The notes beneath the pieces were generated by a model that saw nothing but the letters and a program-made list of their open reading frames with translations, made no database searches and was not told where the DNA came from. DNA of 64,000 nucleotides from Martelella sp. AD-3. GTDB lineage: Bacteria; Pseudomonadota; Alphaproteobacteria; Rhizobiales; Rhizobiaceae. A program made the position numbers and the translations under genes. Below are positions 37,041-46,656 of the stretch, piece by piece (the stretch's first letter is position 1; each line of letters opens with the position of its first letter). The stretch lies in contig NZ_CP014275.1 in NCBI RefSeq assembly GCF_001578105.1, positions 2,170,001-2,234,000 of the forward strand. The letters are read 5' to 3'.

Positions 37041-38033
37041 TCAGCTCACCTTCACCACGACGCGTCCGCGCACCTTGCCCGCCAGGATCTCTTCCGCCGC
37101 CTTGGGCAGATCGGCAAGGCCCACCTCGCCTTCCGTCGCGAGCGCGATCTGCTCCGGCGACAATTGCGTCTGTAGCAGTCGCCATGCGGCCTCGCGGCGC
37201 TTTCTCGGCGCCATCACGGAATCGACGCCGATCAACGCCACGGAGCGCAGGATATGCGGCATCACGGTTGCGGGAAGATCCGCGCCGCCGGCAAGACCGC
37301 AGGCCGTCACAGCGCCGCCATAAACCGTCTGCGCCAGAACATTGGCAAGGGTCGTGGAGCCGACGCTGTCGACCGCGCCGGTCCAGCGTTCCGCCTGCAG
37401 CGGCTTTCCGGCTTCGGAAAGTTCACGCCGATCGATGAAATCGCTAGCGCCGAGTTGGCGCAGGTAGGCATGCGTTTCCGGCCGGCCGGTGGAGGCGGTG
37501 ACGCCGAAGCCGAGCGAAGCGAGAAGCGCCACCGCATAGGACCCGACGCCGCCGGCGGCCCCGGTGACCAGCACCTTTCCCTCTTCCGGGGAAACAACGC
37601 CCCAGGCAAGCAACTGGTTGACGCAAAGTGCAGCCGTATAGCCGGCCGTGCCGATCGCCATCGCCTGTTTCTGGGTGAGCCCTTCGGGCTGCGGCATCAG
37701 CCATTCAGGCTTCAGCCGCTGATAGGCGCTGTAGGCGCCCCATTCCGTCTCCGACATGCCGTTGCCGTTGGCGATCACCTTGTCCCCGGGCCTGAAGGCC
37801 TCGGAGGCCGATTCGACCACCGTTCCGGCAATATCGATGCCGGGCACCATCGGGAAGCGGCGCGCGATGCGCCCCTTGCCGGTGACCGACAGCCCGTCCT
37901 TGTAATTGAGGCTCGAATAGTCGACCCGCACAAGGACAGGCAAATCCGGCAGATCGGACAGGCTGAGTTTTGTCAGGCTTGCCTTCGGATTGTCCTTGTC
38001 GCGGATCAGCAGAGCTTCAAAGGTATCAGTCAT
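37041..38033 (-). CDS. acuI: Acryloyl-CoA reductase-type quinone oxidoreductase (AcuI/YhdH)
   Basis: A 330-residue medium-chain dehydrogenase/reductase without structural zinc cysteines. The NADPH loop VTGAAGGVGSYAVALLASLGFGV and the N-terminal VDYSSLNYKDGLSVTGKG are typical of the YhdH/AcuI group, which reduces acryloyl-CoA to propionyl-CoA with NADPH. It may serve 3-hydroxypropionate or DMSP-derived acrylate detoxification; no partner genes are present. ATG 38033 has AGGAG at a suitable distance, whereas the adjacent ATG 38036 is too close to it. It converges with the Fic-like gene, only 6 bp between them. Confidence 0.85.
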   Translation of the reverse strand: MTDTFEALLIRDKDNPKASLTKLSLSDLPDLPVLVRVDYSSLNYKDGLSVTGKGRIARRFPMVPGIDIAGTVVESASEAFRPGDKVIANGNGMSETEWGAYSAYQRLKPEWLMPQPEGLTQKQAMAIGTAGYTAALCVNQLLAWGVVSPEEGKVLVTGAAGGVGSYAVALLASLGFGVTASTGRPETHAYLRQLGASDFIDRRELSEAGKPLQAERWTGAVDSVGSTTLANVLAQTVYGGAVTACGLAGGADLPATVMPHILRSVALIGVDSVMAPRKRREAAWRLLQTQLSPEQIALATEGEVGLADLPKAAEEILAGKVRGRVVVKVS

Positions 38034-38094
38034 CATGCACTCCTTGTTTGGAGGGAGGATAACGTCGTTGCTGCGCGAATGACAATGCGCTCCG

Positions 38095-39018
38095 TCAATC
38101 CGAGATGGCGACCCGTGCGACGGCGATCTGGGCCGCAAGGGCAGCGTTGTTTTTCACCAGCGCGATATTGGCGGCGAGGCTGCGGCCTTCGGACAGTTCG
38201 TTGATCCGGGCAAGCAGGAACGGCGTCAGTTCCTTGCGGGCAATCCCCTTCTCTGCGGCTTCGTTCAGCGCATCCTCGATCGTTCCGTCGATGAAATCGT
38301 GGCTGAGCGCATCCGCTTCGGGAACGGGATTGGCGACAAGGATGCCGGTTCCGGTTTCAAGCGCATCGTGCAGCGCCATGGCTTTCGCGATATCCTCGGC
38401 GCTGTCCATGCGATGGTCGGCCGGATAGCCGCTCGAACGCGTGAAAAATGCCGGGAAGTCATCGCTTTGATAGGCCATCACCGGCACGCGCTGGGTCTCC
38501 AGCACTTCCAGCGTCTTCGGAATATCGAGGATTGACTTCACGCCGGCGCAGACGACGGTGACGGCCGTGCGGCCGAGCTCGGTCAGGTCGGCGGAGATGT
38601 CGAACGTCTGCTCGGCGCCGCGGTGAACGCCGCCGACGCCGCCGGTGGCGAAGATCGGGATGCCGGCAAGGGCGGCGATCTTCATCGTCGCCGAGACGGT
38701 CGTTCCCGCCGTCTGGCCCTTGACCATGGCGACGGCAAGGTCCCGCCCCGAGGCCTTGACGATCCCTTTCTCGACCTTCGCGAGCCGCTGGATCACGTCT
38801 TCCTCCAGGCCGGCATGGAGCTTGCCGTCGATCACAGCGATCGTCGCCGGAACCGCGCCGTTCGCGCGCACCACCGCCTCGACGGCAAGCGCCGTCTCAA
38901 GGTTCGCCGGATAGGGCATGCCATGGGTGATGATCGTGGATTCCAGCGCCACCACCGGCTTGCCGCCGGCAAGCGCGGTTTCGACTTCGCCGCTCTTGAT
39001 GATTTCGATGTCAGACAA
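38095..39018 (-). CDS. psuG: Pseudouridine-5'-phosphate glycosidase
   Basis: A 307-residue enzyme of the PsuG/IndA family, which reversibly splits pseudouridine 5'-phosphate into uracil and ribose 5-phosphate. The blocks ALESTIITHGMPYPANLETA, IFATGGVGGVHRGAE and the VKSILDIPKTLEVLET helix are characteristic. The start is TTG at 39018, after AGGAGATCACC; it overlaps the kinase stop by 8 bp, so translation is coupled. The open frame before it belongs to the kinase region. Confidence 0.92.
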   Translation of the reverse strand: MSDIEIIKSGEVETALAGGKPVVALESTIITHGMPYPANLETALAVEAVVRANGAVPATIAVIDGKLHAGLEEDVIQRLAKVEKGIVKASGRDLAVAMVKGQTAGTTVSATMKIAALAGIPIFATGGVGGVHRGAEQTFDISADLTELGRTAVTVVCAGVKSILDIPKTLEVLETQRVPVMAYQSDDFPAFFTRSSGYPADHRMDSAEDIAKAMALHDALETGTGILVANPVPEADALSHDFIDGTIEDALNEAAEKGIARKELTPFLLARINELSEGRSLAANIALVKNNAALAAQIAVARVAISD

Positions 39019-40141
39019 GGTGATCTCCTGATGTGGCGTCGAGCCGATAGAGATTGGCCTCGACAAAATGGTTGGACAGGTCCGGATGGACGCTCGATGC
39101 CGTCTCGGTGGTCAGCGAAGCGATCAGAGCGCCCTTGCGCACGGCTTCGGTGAGCGTGTCGTTCCGGGAAAAGAAATTGAGCGTGCCGGCGATCATGGCA
39201 TCGCCTGCGCCGGTCATGTCGACGGGCTCCGCCCTGACCACGGGAATGTGATCTGTGCCGTCCTGCGCGCAGACCACGACGCCGAGCGTTCCGCACGAAA
39301 GGATGACTGCGGCGGCTCCGGCTTCATGAAGAAGCTCGGCTGCATCATGCATGCCTTTGATATCACGAGAAAATACCTTTCCGAGATAGGCTGCGGCCTC
39401 GTCCAGGTTCAGGAACAGAAGGTCTATCCCGTCAAGGCATTGCGGCAGACGCCTCACCTTCGGCGTCGAGACCGCATCGATTGCGAGCCGGAAGCGACCG
39501 TACGGACGTCTTGCGATGAGGGTGGCGAGCGTTTCGGCCGGCAGGTTGCAGTCGGCAAAGACCAGGCTGGCGGAGGCAATCGCGGACCAGACCTGCTCGA
39601 TCACCGCCGGCGTCAATTGATCGAAAATCGCCATGTCGGCGATGCCATAGGCAAGTTCCCCCGTGGGCTCGAGGATCGCCGCATACTCGGCCGTACGCTG
39701 GTCGGCAAGCGCAACGGCATGGGCGACGTCAACGCCGCGCGCGCTCAGATGCGCGAGAAGCGAGCGCCCGTTCTCGTCGTTTCCGACGGCGGTCACAAAA
39801 CCGGTGGTCGTGCCAAGCAAAGCGAGGTTTTCCGCAACGTTGCGCGCCACGCCGCCGTAGCTGCGCATGCCCTCCACCGGGTTGGAGGTGCCGGCGATCA
39901 GGGGCGTGCGGGCGAGATATTTGCGGTCGATCACCGCGCCGCCGATAACCAGGACGCGGCCCTCCGGCGGCAGGACATAGCCCCGGCCGAGAATATGACC
40001 GCGCTCCGTCAGCCGCATGATATGCGCCGCCACGGCCGATCGTGAAATGCCGAGCCGCTCGGCCATGGCCTGCTGGCCGGCGAAGGGGTCCTCGCGGATG
40101 AGGCGAAGAAGCGCGCTTTCGAGAGGACTGAGTTCCGGCAT
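39011..40141 (-). CDS. psuK: Pseudouridine kinase with N-terminal winged helix (PfkB family)
   Basis: A 376-residue fusion. Residues 5-56 form a winged helix-turn-helix (QQAMAERLGISRSAVAAHI), and residues 62-360 a PfkB sugar kinase. The substrate motif is SYGGVARNVAENLALLG and the catalytic D-M-T-G-A-G-D lies near residue 315. It phosphorylates pseudouridine for PsuG. The HTH suggests it also senses substrate and represses its own operon (inference). An inverted repeat at 40173-40208 lies upstream. ATG 40141 follows AGGGCACTCTC. Confidence 0.88.
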   Translation of the reverse strand: MPELSPLESALLRLIREDPFAGQQAMAERLGISRSAVAAHIMRLTERGHILGRGYVLPPEGRVLVIGGAVIDRKYLARTPLIAGTSNPVEGMRSYGGVARNVAENLALLGTTTGFVTAVGNDENGRSLLAHLSARGVDVAHAVALADQRTAEYAAILEPTGELAYGIADMAIFDQLTPAVIEQVWSAIASASLVFADCNLPAETLATLIARRPYGRFRLAIDAVSTPKVRRLPQCLDGIDLLFLNLDEAAAYLGKVFSRDIKGMHDAAELLHEAGAAAVILSCGTLGVVVCAQDGTDHIPVVRAEPVDMTGAGDAMIAGTLNFFSRNDTLTEAVRKGALIASLTTETASSVHPDLSNHFVEANLYRLDATSGDHLV

Positions 40142-40172
40142 GAGAGTGCCCTGCTTGGATAATGACGCCCGT

Positions 40173-40208
40173 ATATAACAAAAGTTACCATCAAAACAAC
40201 TGTTATAT
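40173..40208. promoter_or_regulatory. Inverted repeat upstream of psuK, candidate operator
   Basis: ATATAACA (40173-40180) and TGTTATAT (40201-40208) are perfect 8-bp inverted arms separated by 20 bp, beginning 32 bp before the psuK start. The intervening DNA is AT-rich. It is the only strong symmetry in the psuK-icd gap. Confidence 0.5.
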
Positions 40209-40422
40209 GCCATTCTCCGTCGATCGGGTGCTGTCCGGCGTCCGCCCGGACAACCCTCCGCTCCTGCCGTCCGTCATTTTGAGGCGCCCGGCAAATCGGC
40301 CGTTTTTTACCAAAGTTTAGCCTCCGAATGCCTTTTTTCCCCGGCATCGCAGTGCTATAGCCCTCGGGACTTCTTGCAACAAAAGGGCGTTTTCGACGGC
40401 GCCCGCTAGACGAGGATGGATA

Positions 40423-41637
40423 ATGACGAAGATCAAGGTGGCAAATCCGGTTGTCGATCTCGACGGCGATGAAATGACCCGCATCATCTGGCAGTTCATC
40501 AAGGAAAAGCTGATTTTCCCGTATCTCGACCTGCCGATCGAATATTACGACCTTTCGGTCGAAAACCGCGACGCCACCGACGACCAGGTTACCGTGGACG
40601 CCGCCAACGCCATCAAGAAGCACGGCGTCGGCATCAAGTGCGCGACCATCACGCCCGACGAAGCCCGCGTCGAGGAATTCGGCCTGAAGAAGATGTGGCG
40701 TTCGCCCAACGGCACGATCCGCAACATTCTCGGCGGCGTGATCTTCCGCGAGCCGATCATCATGCAGAACGTGCCGCGCCTGGTTCCCGGCTGGACCCAG
40801 CCGATCATCGTCGGCCGTCACGCCTTCGGCGACCAGTACCGCGCCACCGACTTCAGGTTCCCCGGCAAGGGCAAGCTTTCGATCAAGTTCGTCGGCGAGG
40901 ACGGCCAGGAGATCGAACACGAAGTCTTCGACGCCCCCTCCTCCGGCGTTGCCATGGCGATGTATAATCTCGACGACTCGATCCGCGACTTTGCCCGCGC
41001 CTCGCTGAACTACGCGCTGATGCGCGGCGTTCCCTGCTACCTGTCCACCAAGAACACGATCCTGAAAGCCTATGACGGCCGCTTCAAGGACCTGTTCCAG
41101 GAGATCTACGAAGCCGAGTTCAAGGATCAGTTCGAGGCCAAGAAGATCTGGTACGAACACCGCCTGATCGATGACATGGTCGCGGCCGCTTTGAAGTGGT
41201 CCGGCGGTTACGTCTGGGCCTGCAAGAACTATGACGGCGACGTCCAGTCCGACATCGTCGCCCAGGGCTTCGGCTCGCTCGGCCTGATGACCTCGGTTCT
41301 GATGACGCCGGACGGCAAGACGGTCGAAGCCGAAGCCGCCCACGGCACGGTGACCCGTCACTACCGCCAGCATCAGAAGGGTCAGGAGACCTCGACCAAC
41401 TCGATCGCCTCGATCTTCGCCTGGACGCGCGGCCTTGCCCATCGCGGCAAGCTCGACGGCAACGAAGAGCTGACCAACTTCGCCCACACGCTGGAAAAGG
41501 TCTGCATCGACACGGTCGAAAGCGGCCACATGACCAAGGATCTGGCGCTGCTCATCGGCCCCGACCAGCCATGGCTCTCGACCACCGCCTTCCTCGACAA
41601 GATCGACGAGAACCTCAAGAAGGCCATGGCCGCCTGA
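40423..41637 (+). CDS. icd: NADP-dependent isocitrate dehydrogenase
   Basis: A 404-residue homodimeric type II isocitrate dehydrogenase, the usual form in alphaproteobacteria and eukaryotes. Substrate-binding [12 protein letters not shown] and the metal-binding YDGDVQSD are intact, as is the C-terminal [12 protein letters not shown]. It converts isocitrate to 2-oxoglutarate with NADPH in the TCA cycle. Start ATG 40423, GAGGATGGATA upstream. It is transcribed alone, divergent from psuK, and ends at a strong terminator. Confidence 0.97.
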   Translation: MTKIKVANPVVDLDGDEMTRIIWQFIKEKLIFPYLDLPIEYYDLSVENRDATDDQVTVDAANAIKKHGVGIKCATITPDEARVEEFGLKKMWRSPNGTIRNILGGVIFREPIIMQNVPRLVPGWTQPIIVGRHAFGDQYRATDFRFPGKGKLSIKFVGEDGQEIEHEVFDAPSSGVAMAMYNLDDSIRDFARASLNYALMRGVPCYLSTKNTILKAYDGRFKDLFQEIYEAEFKDQFEAKKIWYEHRLIDDMVAAALKWSGGYVWACKNYDGDVQSDIVAQGFGSLGLMTSVLMTPDGKTVEAEAAHGTVTRHYRQHQKGQETSTNSIASIFAWTRGLAHRGKLDGNEELTNFAHTLEKVCIDTVESGHMTKDLALLIGPDQPWLSTTAFLDKIDENLKKAMAA

Positions 41638-41660
41638 GGCGATTGCCTATAGATTCCATG

Positions 41661-41687
41661 AAACCCGGCCTTCGCGCCGGGTTTTTT
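41661..41687 (+). terminator. Terminator of icd
   Basis: AAACCCGGC (41661-41669) and GCCGGGTTT (41676-41684) form a 9-bp stem with a 6-nt loop followed by a run of T, 24 bp beyond the icd stop. Confidence 0.92.
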
Positions 41688-41886
41688 GTTTGCGACGACC
41701 CGTCTGTCTTCGCGCTTCCGCCGCTCTGACGCTTCCTGGTCTTTTGATGAACCAAAGTCGAGCGCGCCGGCGCGCGGAAATGCCTTCACACGCTTTCGGT
41801 TTTGGATAACAATACCGGATGTGAGCCGCTGAGGAGATCCGTTCGGGCATCGGGAAGGTGCCGCGCGGAAGCGGGAGGAGATAGCG

Positions 41887-42891
41887 ATGGCTTATGGTTC
41901 AAGGCCGGCGGCAAGCCGCGCCCATGCCGATATCGTGACCGCGACGGCGCTTTCCGCAAACGGTCCGGCGCGCTCGTCCGTCGCCGCGTCCTGGTGGCGC
42001 TCGCTGGTTCAGCACGGCCTCGACCCCGCAGGCGCCAGACCCCGCCGCGCCGAAACGCTCAGCGGACCGGAACTGAAGCAGCGGATGGAAAATTCCGATC
42101 TTCTGATGCATGTGGCGCGCGCCAAGCTCGATCATCTCTACAAATGCGTCTCGCTTTCCGCCTGCGGCGTGTTCCTCAGCGATGCCGATGGCGTGGTTCT
42201 CGATGCGCGCTGGCGCAGCGGCGACCAGTCGAGTTTCGAGAGCTGGGGTCTCAAGCCCGGCCGAAGCTGGTCGGAGGCGGCCGTCGGCACCAATGGCATC
42301 GGGACCTGCCTCGCCGAGGAACGGCCGCTCATCATTCATCGCGACGAGCACTTTCTCGACCGCAACATCTCAATGAGCTGCATCGACGCCCCGATCTACG
42401 GCGCGGATGGCCAATTGATCGGCGCGCTCGACATTTCGTCCGCCCGCAGCGACCAGACAGCGGCCGCCAACCAGATGATCGCGGCCCTGGTGCGCGAGAC
42501 CGCGCGCAAGATCGAGGCGGATTGCTTCCGCCACGGGCACAGCGGGGAGCGGGTGATCCTCGTCGATGACAGCGAGGAAGGCGGGACCGCCGGCGGGGCC
42601 GCGATTGCGCTCCTGGCCGTTGACGAAAACGATCTCGTGATCGGCGCCACGCGCGCAGCGCGGCTGGCGCTGGGCCTTGCCCCTTCCGGTGCGTTCGCGC
42701 CCGTCCCCGCCGACGACCTGCTGGCGGTCGGCGCTTCGCAAACCGGACTTGCCTCTGCCGAGCGCACCGCCATCCTCAAGGCGCTCGCCCGCCAGCATGG
42801 CAATGCGAGCCGCGCCGCCGAGGAGCTGGGGATCGGGCGCGCCACGCTCTACCGCCGCATGAAGCGGCTCGGCCTCTCCTCCCGTTGCTGA
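41887..42891 (+). CDS. AcoR-like transcription regulator with GAF and Fis-type HTH, no AAA+ domain
   Basis: A 334-residue protein. The N-terminal part (SVAASWWRSLVQHGLDPA) and the GAF-like sensor (about 75-215, with AVGTNGIGTCLAEERP) match activators of acetoin/alcohol catabolism. The C terminus (295-330) is a Fis-type helix-turn-helix, ASRAAEELGIGRATLYRRM. The AAA+ sigma-54 interaction module that normally lies between is missing, so it probably acts with a sigma-70-type polymerase. It sits directly before the aldehyde dehydrogenase it presumably controls. GGAGGAGATAGCG precedes the ATG. Confidence 0.85.
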   Translation: MAYGSRPAASRAHADIVTATALSANGPARSSVAASWWRSLVQHGLDPAGARPRRAETLSGPELKQRMENSDLLMHVARAKLDHLYKCVSLSACGVFLSDADGVVLDARWRSGDQSSFESWGLKPGRSWSEAAVGTNGIGTCLAEERPLIIHRDEHFLDRNISMSCIDAPIYGADGQLIGALDISSARSDQTAAANQMIAALVRETARKIEADCFRHGHSGERVILVDDSEEGGTAGGAAIALLAVDENDLVIGATRAARLALGLAPSGAFAPVPADDLLAVGASQTGLASAERTAILKALARQHGNASRAAEELGIGRATLYRRMKRLGLSSRC

Positions 42892-42960
42892 ACGGCGGAA
42901 CCGCGCCGCAGCGCAATGATCCGCCGCAAACGCCGCGCGCCCTCGCCGTTTTGGCTCCCG

Positions 42961-42984
42961 GACTGTCTCAGTAGCGAGACAGTC
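42961..42984. promoter_or_regulatory. Perfect palindrome upstream of the aldehyde dehydrogenase
   Basis: GACTGTCTC (42961-42969) and GAGACAGTC (42976-42984) are perfect 9-bp inverted arms around a 6-bp centre. A TTGACA lies shortly after, at 43001-43006, so a bound activator would sit just upstream of the -35 element. It is the obvious target for the adjacent AcoR-like regulator. Confidence 0.65.
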
Positions 42985-43082
42985 TTCGGCTCCCGCCGGT
43001 TTGACAATGATGACAAATATCAATCATGCGCCGACATTGAGCTCCTCGACAGTGTTCAGGATGATTTCTGGGAGGAAACGCA

Positions 43083-44603
<1,521 letters not shown>

Positions 44604-44628
44604 GGCCAGGGGAATCCTCCCGGGTGGC

Positions 44629-44650
44629 GGGCGGAGCTTCGGCTTCGCCC
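44629..44650 (+). terminator. Hairpin between the aldehyde dehydrogenase and DUF779 genes
   Basis: GGGCGGAGC (44629-44637) pairs with GCTTCGCCC (44642-44650), one G-T wobble, closed by a TTCG loop. No T-run follows, so it is more likely an mRNA processing or attenuation element than a full stop. Confidence 0.45.
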
Positions 44651-44680
44651 GTTCGCTTTCGGTTCAACAACGAGACGGAT

Positions 44681-45115
44681 ATGGAAAAGCCTGACATCCA
44701 CTGCGTCACCGATGCCGACCTGCCTGCCGGCGCCGAAAAGGGCAGCCGCGTCACCGCCACGCTTGCGGCGCGGGAACTGATCCGCGAGATCAAGGCCGAC
44801 CACGGCGAGATCATGTTCCACCAGTCCGGCGGTTGCTGCGACGGCTCGTCGCCGATGTGCTACCCGAAAGCCGAATTTCACCTCGGCAGCGGCGATGTTC
44901 TGCTCGGCGAGGTCGAAGGCGCGGAAGTCTGGATATCTGGCCCGCAGTTTCAGGCCTGGAAACACACCCAGTTGATCCTCGACGTGGTGCCCGGCCGCGG
45001 CGGCATGTTCAGCCTCGACAACGGTCGCGAGAAGCGATTTCTGACCCGGTCCCGCGTTCTGAGCGATGAGGAACGGTTTGCGCTGGGAGAACACGACGAC
45101 CGCAGCGGCGCTTGA
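44681..45115 (+). CDS. DUF779 family protein
   Basis: A 144-residue protein typical of DUF779: HQSGGCCDGSSPMCYP (about 47-62) followed by GSGDVLLGEVEGAEVWIS and WKHTQLILDVVPGRGG. The paired cysteines suggest a metal or redox role, but the function is unknown. The family is almost always encoded next to acetaldehyde-type dehydrogenases, as here (77 bp after it). Start ATG 44681; the ribosome site is poor, GAGACGGAT. Confidence 0.87.
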   Translation: MEKPDIHCVTDADLPAGAEKGSRVTATLAARELIREIKADHGEIMFHQSGGCCDGSSPMCYPKAEFHLGSGDVLLGEVEGAEVWISGPQFQAWKHTQLILDVVPGRGGMFSLDNGREKRFLTRSRVLSDEERFALGEHDDRSGA

Positions 45116-45255
45116 AACCAGGCGGTCCGCCCACCGGCTGTCCGGCCGTTCCCTGGCTCTGTCCGCCCCTCCCCTCCAGACGGCGGAACGGCATTTATGC
45201 CTTGCCTTTCCGCGGCGGATGAGCAAGAACATAAAAAGAACACCGGGAGACACTC

Positions 45256-45873
45256 ATGAGCAGAATTACCTTGTATACCAACCCGCTTTCGCGCGGTCGG
45301 ATCGCACGCTGGATGCTGGAAGAGACCGGAGCAGAATACGAAACCCGCATTCTGACCTATAATGGCACGATGAAGGAACCGGAATATCTTGCGATCAACG
45401 CGATGGGAAAGGTGCCGACGATTGTTCATGATGGCAAGGTGGTGACGGAATGCGCCGCGATCTGCGCCTATCTTGCCGATGCCTTTCCCGAGGCAGGGCT
45501 CGCGCCGCCGCCCGCCGACCGCGCCTCCTACTACCGCTGGCTGTTCTTCGCGGCAGGTCCGCTCGAGGCTGCGGTGGTCAACCGGACCTTCGGGTTCGAG
45601 GTGCCGCCCGAGCGCGAACGCGCCGTCGGCTACGGCAATTTCGAGCACGTGATGGACGCGCTCGACCAATGGCTTTCGGAAAACCCGTTTATCGCCGGTG
45701 ACAGCTTCACCGCAGCCGATGTCTATGTCGGCGCGCAGATCAATTGGGGGATGCAATTCGGCACGGTCGACAAACGGGCGTCTTTCGCGGCCTATGCCGA
45801 GCGTATATCCACCCGCCCGGCCTTCATCCGCGCCACCGGGCTGGATGACGCGGCGGCGGCGGAGATGGCGTAG
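45256..45873 (+). CDS. Glutathione S-transferase, first of a tandem pair
   Basis: A 205-residue GST. The N-terminal thioredoxin fold has YTNPLSRGRIARWMLEETG with serine as the likely glutathione-activating residue, and the KVPTIVHDGKVVTECAAIC loop that binds the gamma-glutamyl group. The C-terminal helical domain includes FIAGDSFTAADVYVG. It is about half identical by eye to the next gene. Cytoplasmic detoxification is expected; no substrate is indicated. CGGGAGACACTC precedes ATG 45256. Confidence 0.88.
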   Translation: MSRITLYTNPLSRGRIARWMLEETGAEYETRILTYNGTMKEPEYLAINAMGKVPTIVHDGKVVTECAAICAYLADAFPEAGLAPPPADRASYYRWLFFAAGPLEAAVVNRTFGFEVPPERERAVGYGNFEHVMDALDQWLSENPFIAGDSFTAADVYVGAQINWGMQFGTVDKRASFAAYAERISTRPAFIRATGLDDAAAAEMA

Positions 45874-45992
45874 CGGTAGATCCGGGCTGCGACCTTTAAG
45901 CGCGCACCCGCGCGTCTGCCGTCTTCCGTCTTGCCGCTTCATCCATTCGGGCATAAGCCGGAAGCGCAGGAGACGGATGCAGGGGATGCCCG

Positions 45993-46622
45993 ATGGATGA
46001 TCTGCACTTCTATACCAACCCGCAGTCGCGTGGTTGCATCATTCGCTGGATGCTCGAGGAAATCGGCGTCTCCTACGAGACACATGTGCTGGCCTATGGC
46101 GGCGCGATGAAGACGGCAGACTACCTTGCGGTAAACCGCATGGGGAAGGTGCCGACCATTCGCCATGGCCAGGCTGTCGTCACAGAAGTCGCCGCAATCT
46201 GCACCTACCTGGCCGAAACCTTTCCCGAAGCCGGCCTCGGGCCAACCCGGGGCGAAAAGGCCGACTATTATCGCTGGATGTTCTTCGCCGCCGGTCCGCT
46301 CGAAGAACTCGTCACCAACCACGAGATGGGCTTCGAGGTTCCGCAGAAGCGCCAGGGCATGATGGGCTATGGTCGGGCTGAAGATGTGACCGCGACACTG
46401 GAACAGGCATTGCTCGACAGACACTATGTCTGTGGCGACCATTTCCGCGCCGTCGACATCTATTTCAGCTCGCAGCTGATATGGTGCTTCAATTCCGGCG
46501 CTATCGAGAAACGCCCGGTCTTCGAGGCCTATGCCGATCGCGTTTCGGACCGCCCGGCGCTGAAGCGGGCCACCCGCCTTGACGAGGAGGCGCTGGCCAA
46601 GATGAAGGCCGGCGCAGCCTGA
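45993..46622 (+). CDS. Glutathione S-transferase, second of a tandem pair
   Basis: A 209-residue paralogue of the preceding GST, aligned over its whole length: YTNPQSRGCIIRWMLEEIG, NRMGKVPTIRHGQAVVTEVAAIC and YRWMFFAAGPLEE correspond block by block. A cysteine follows the Ser-Arg-Gly of the active-site region (SRGC), absent in the first copy. The C-terminal region has diverged more. The two genes are separated by 119 bp, so they may be transcribed separately. It is convergent with metH. Confidence 0.88.
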   Translation: MDDLHFYTNPQSRGCIIRWMLEEIGVSYETHVLAYGGAMKTADYLAVNRMGKVPTIRHGQAVVTEVAAICTYLAETFPEAGLGPTRGEKADYYRWMFFAAGPLEELVTNHEMGFEVPQKRQGMMGYGRAEDVTATLEQALLDRHYVCGDHFRAVDIYFSSQLIWCFNSGAIEKRPVFEAYADRVSDRPALKRATRLDEEALAKMKAGAA

Positions 46623-46656
46623 GACCCTTGGGCCTCAGGCAATGCCGGCCCGATCC

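Noticed and set aside
40009..41529. A 506-codon open frame antisense to icd and the start of psuK
   Set aside because: It spans two well-supported genes on their opposite strands and shows no family features.
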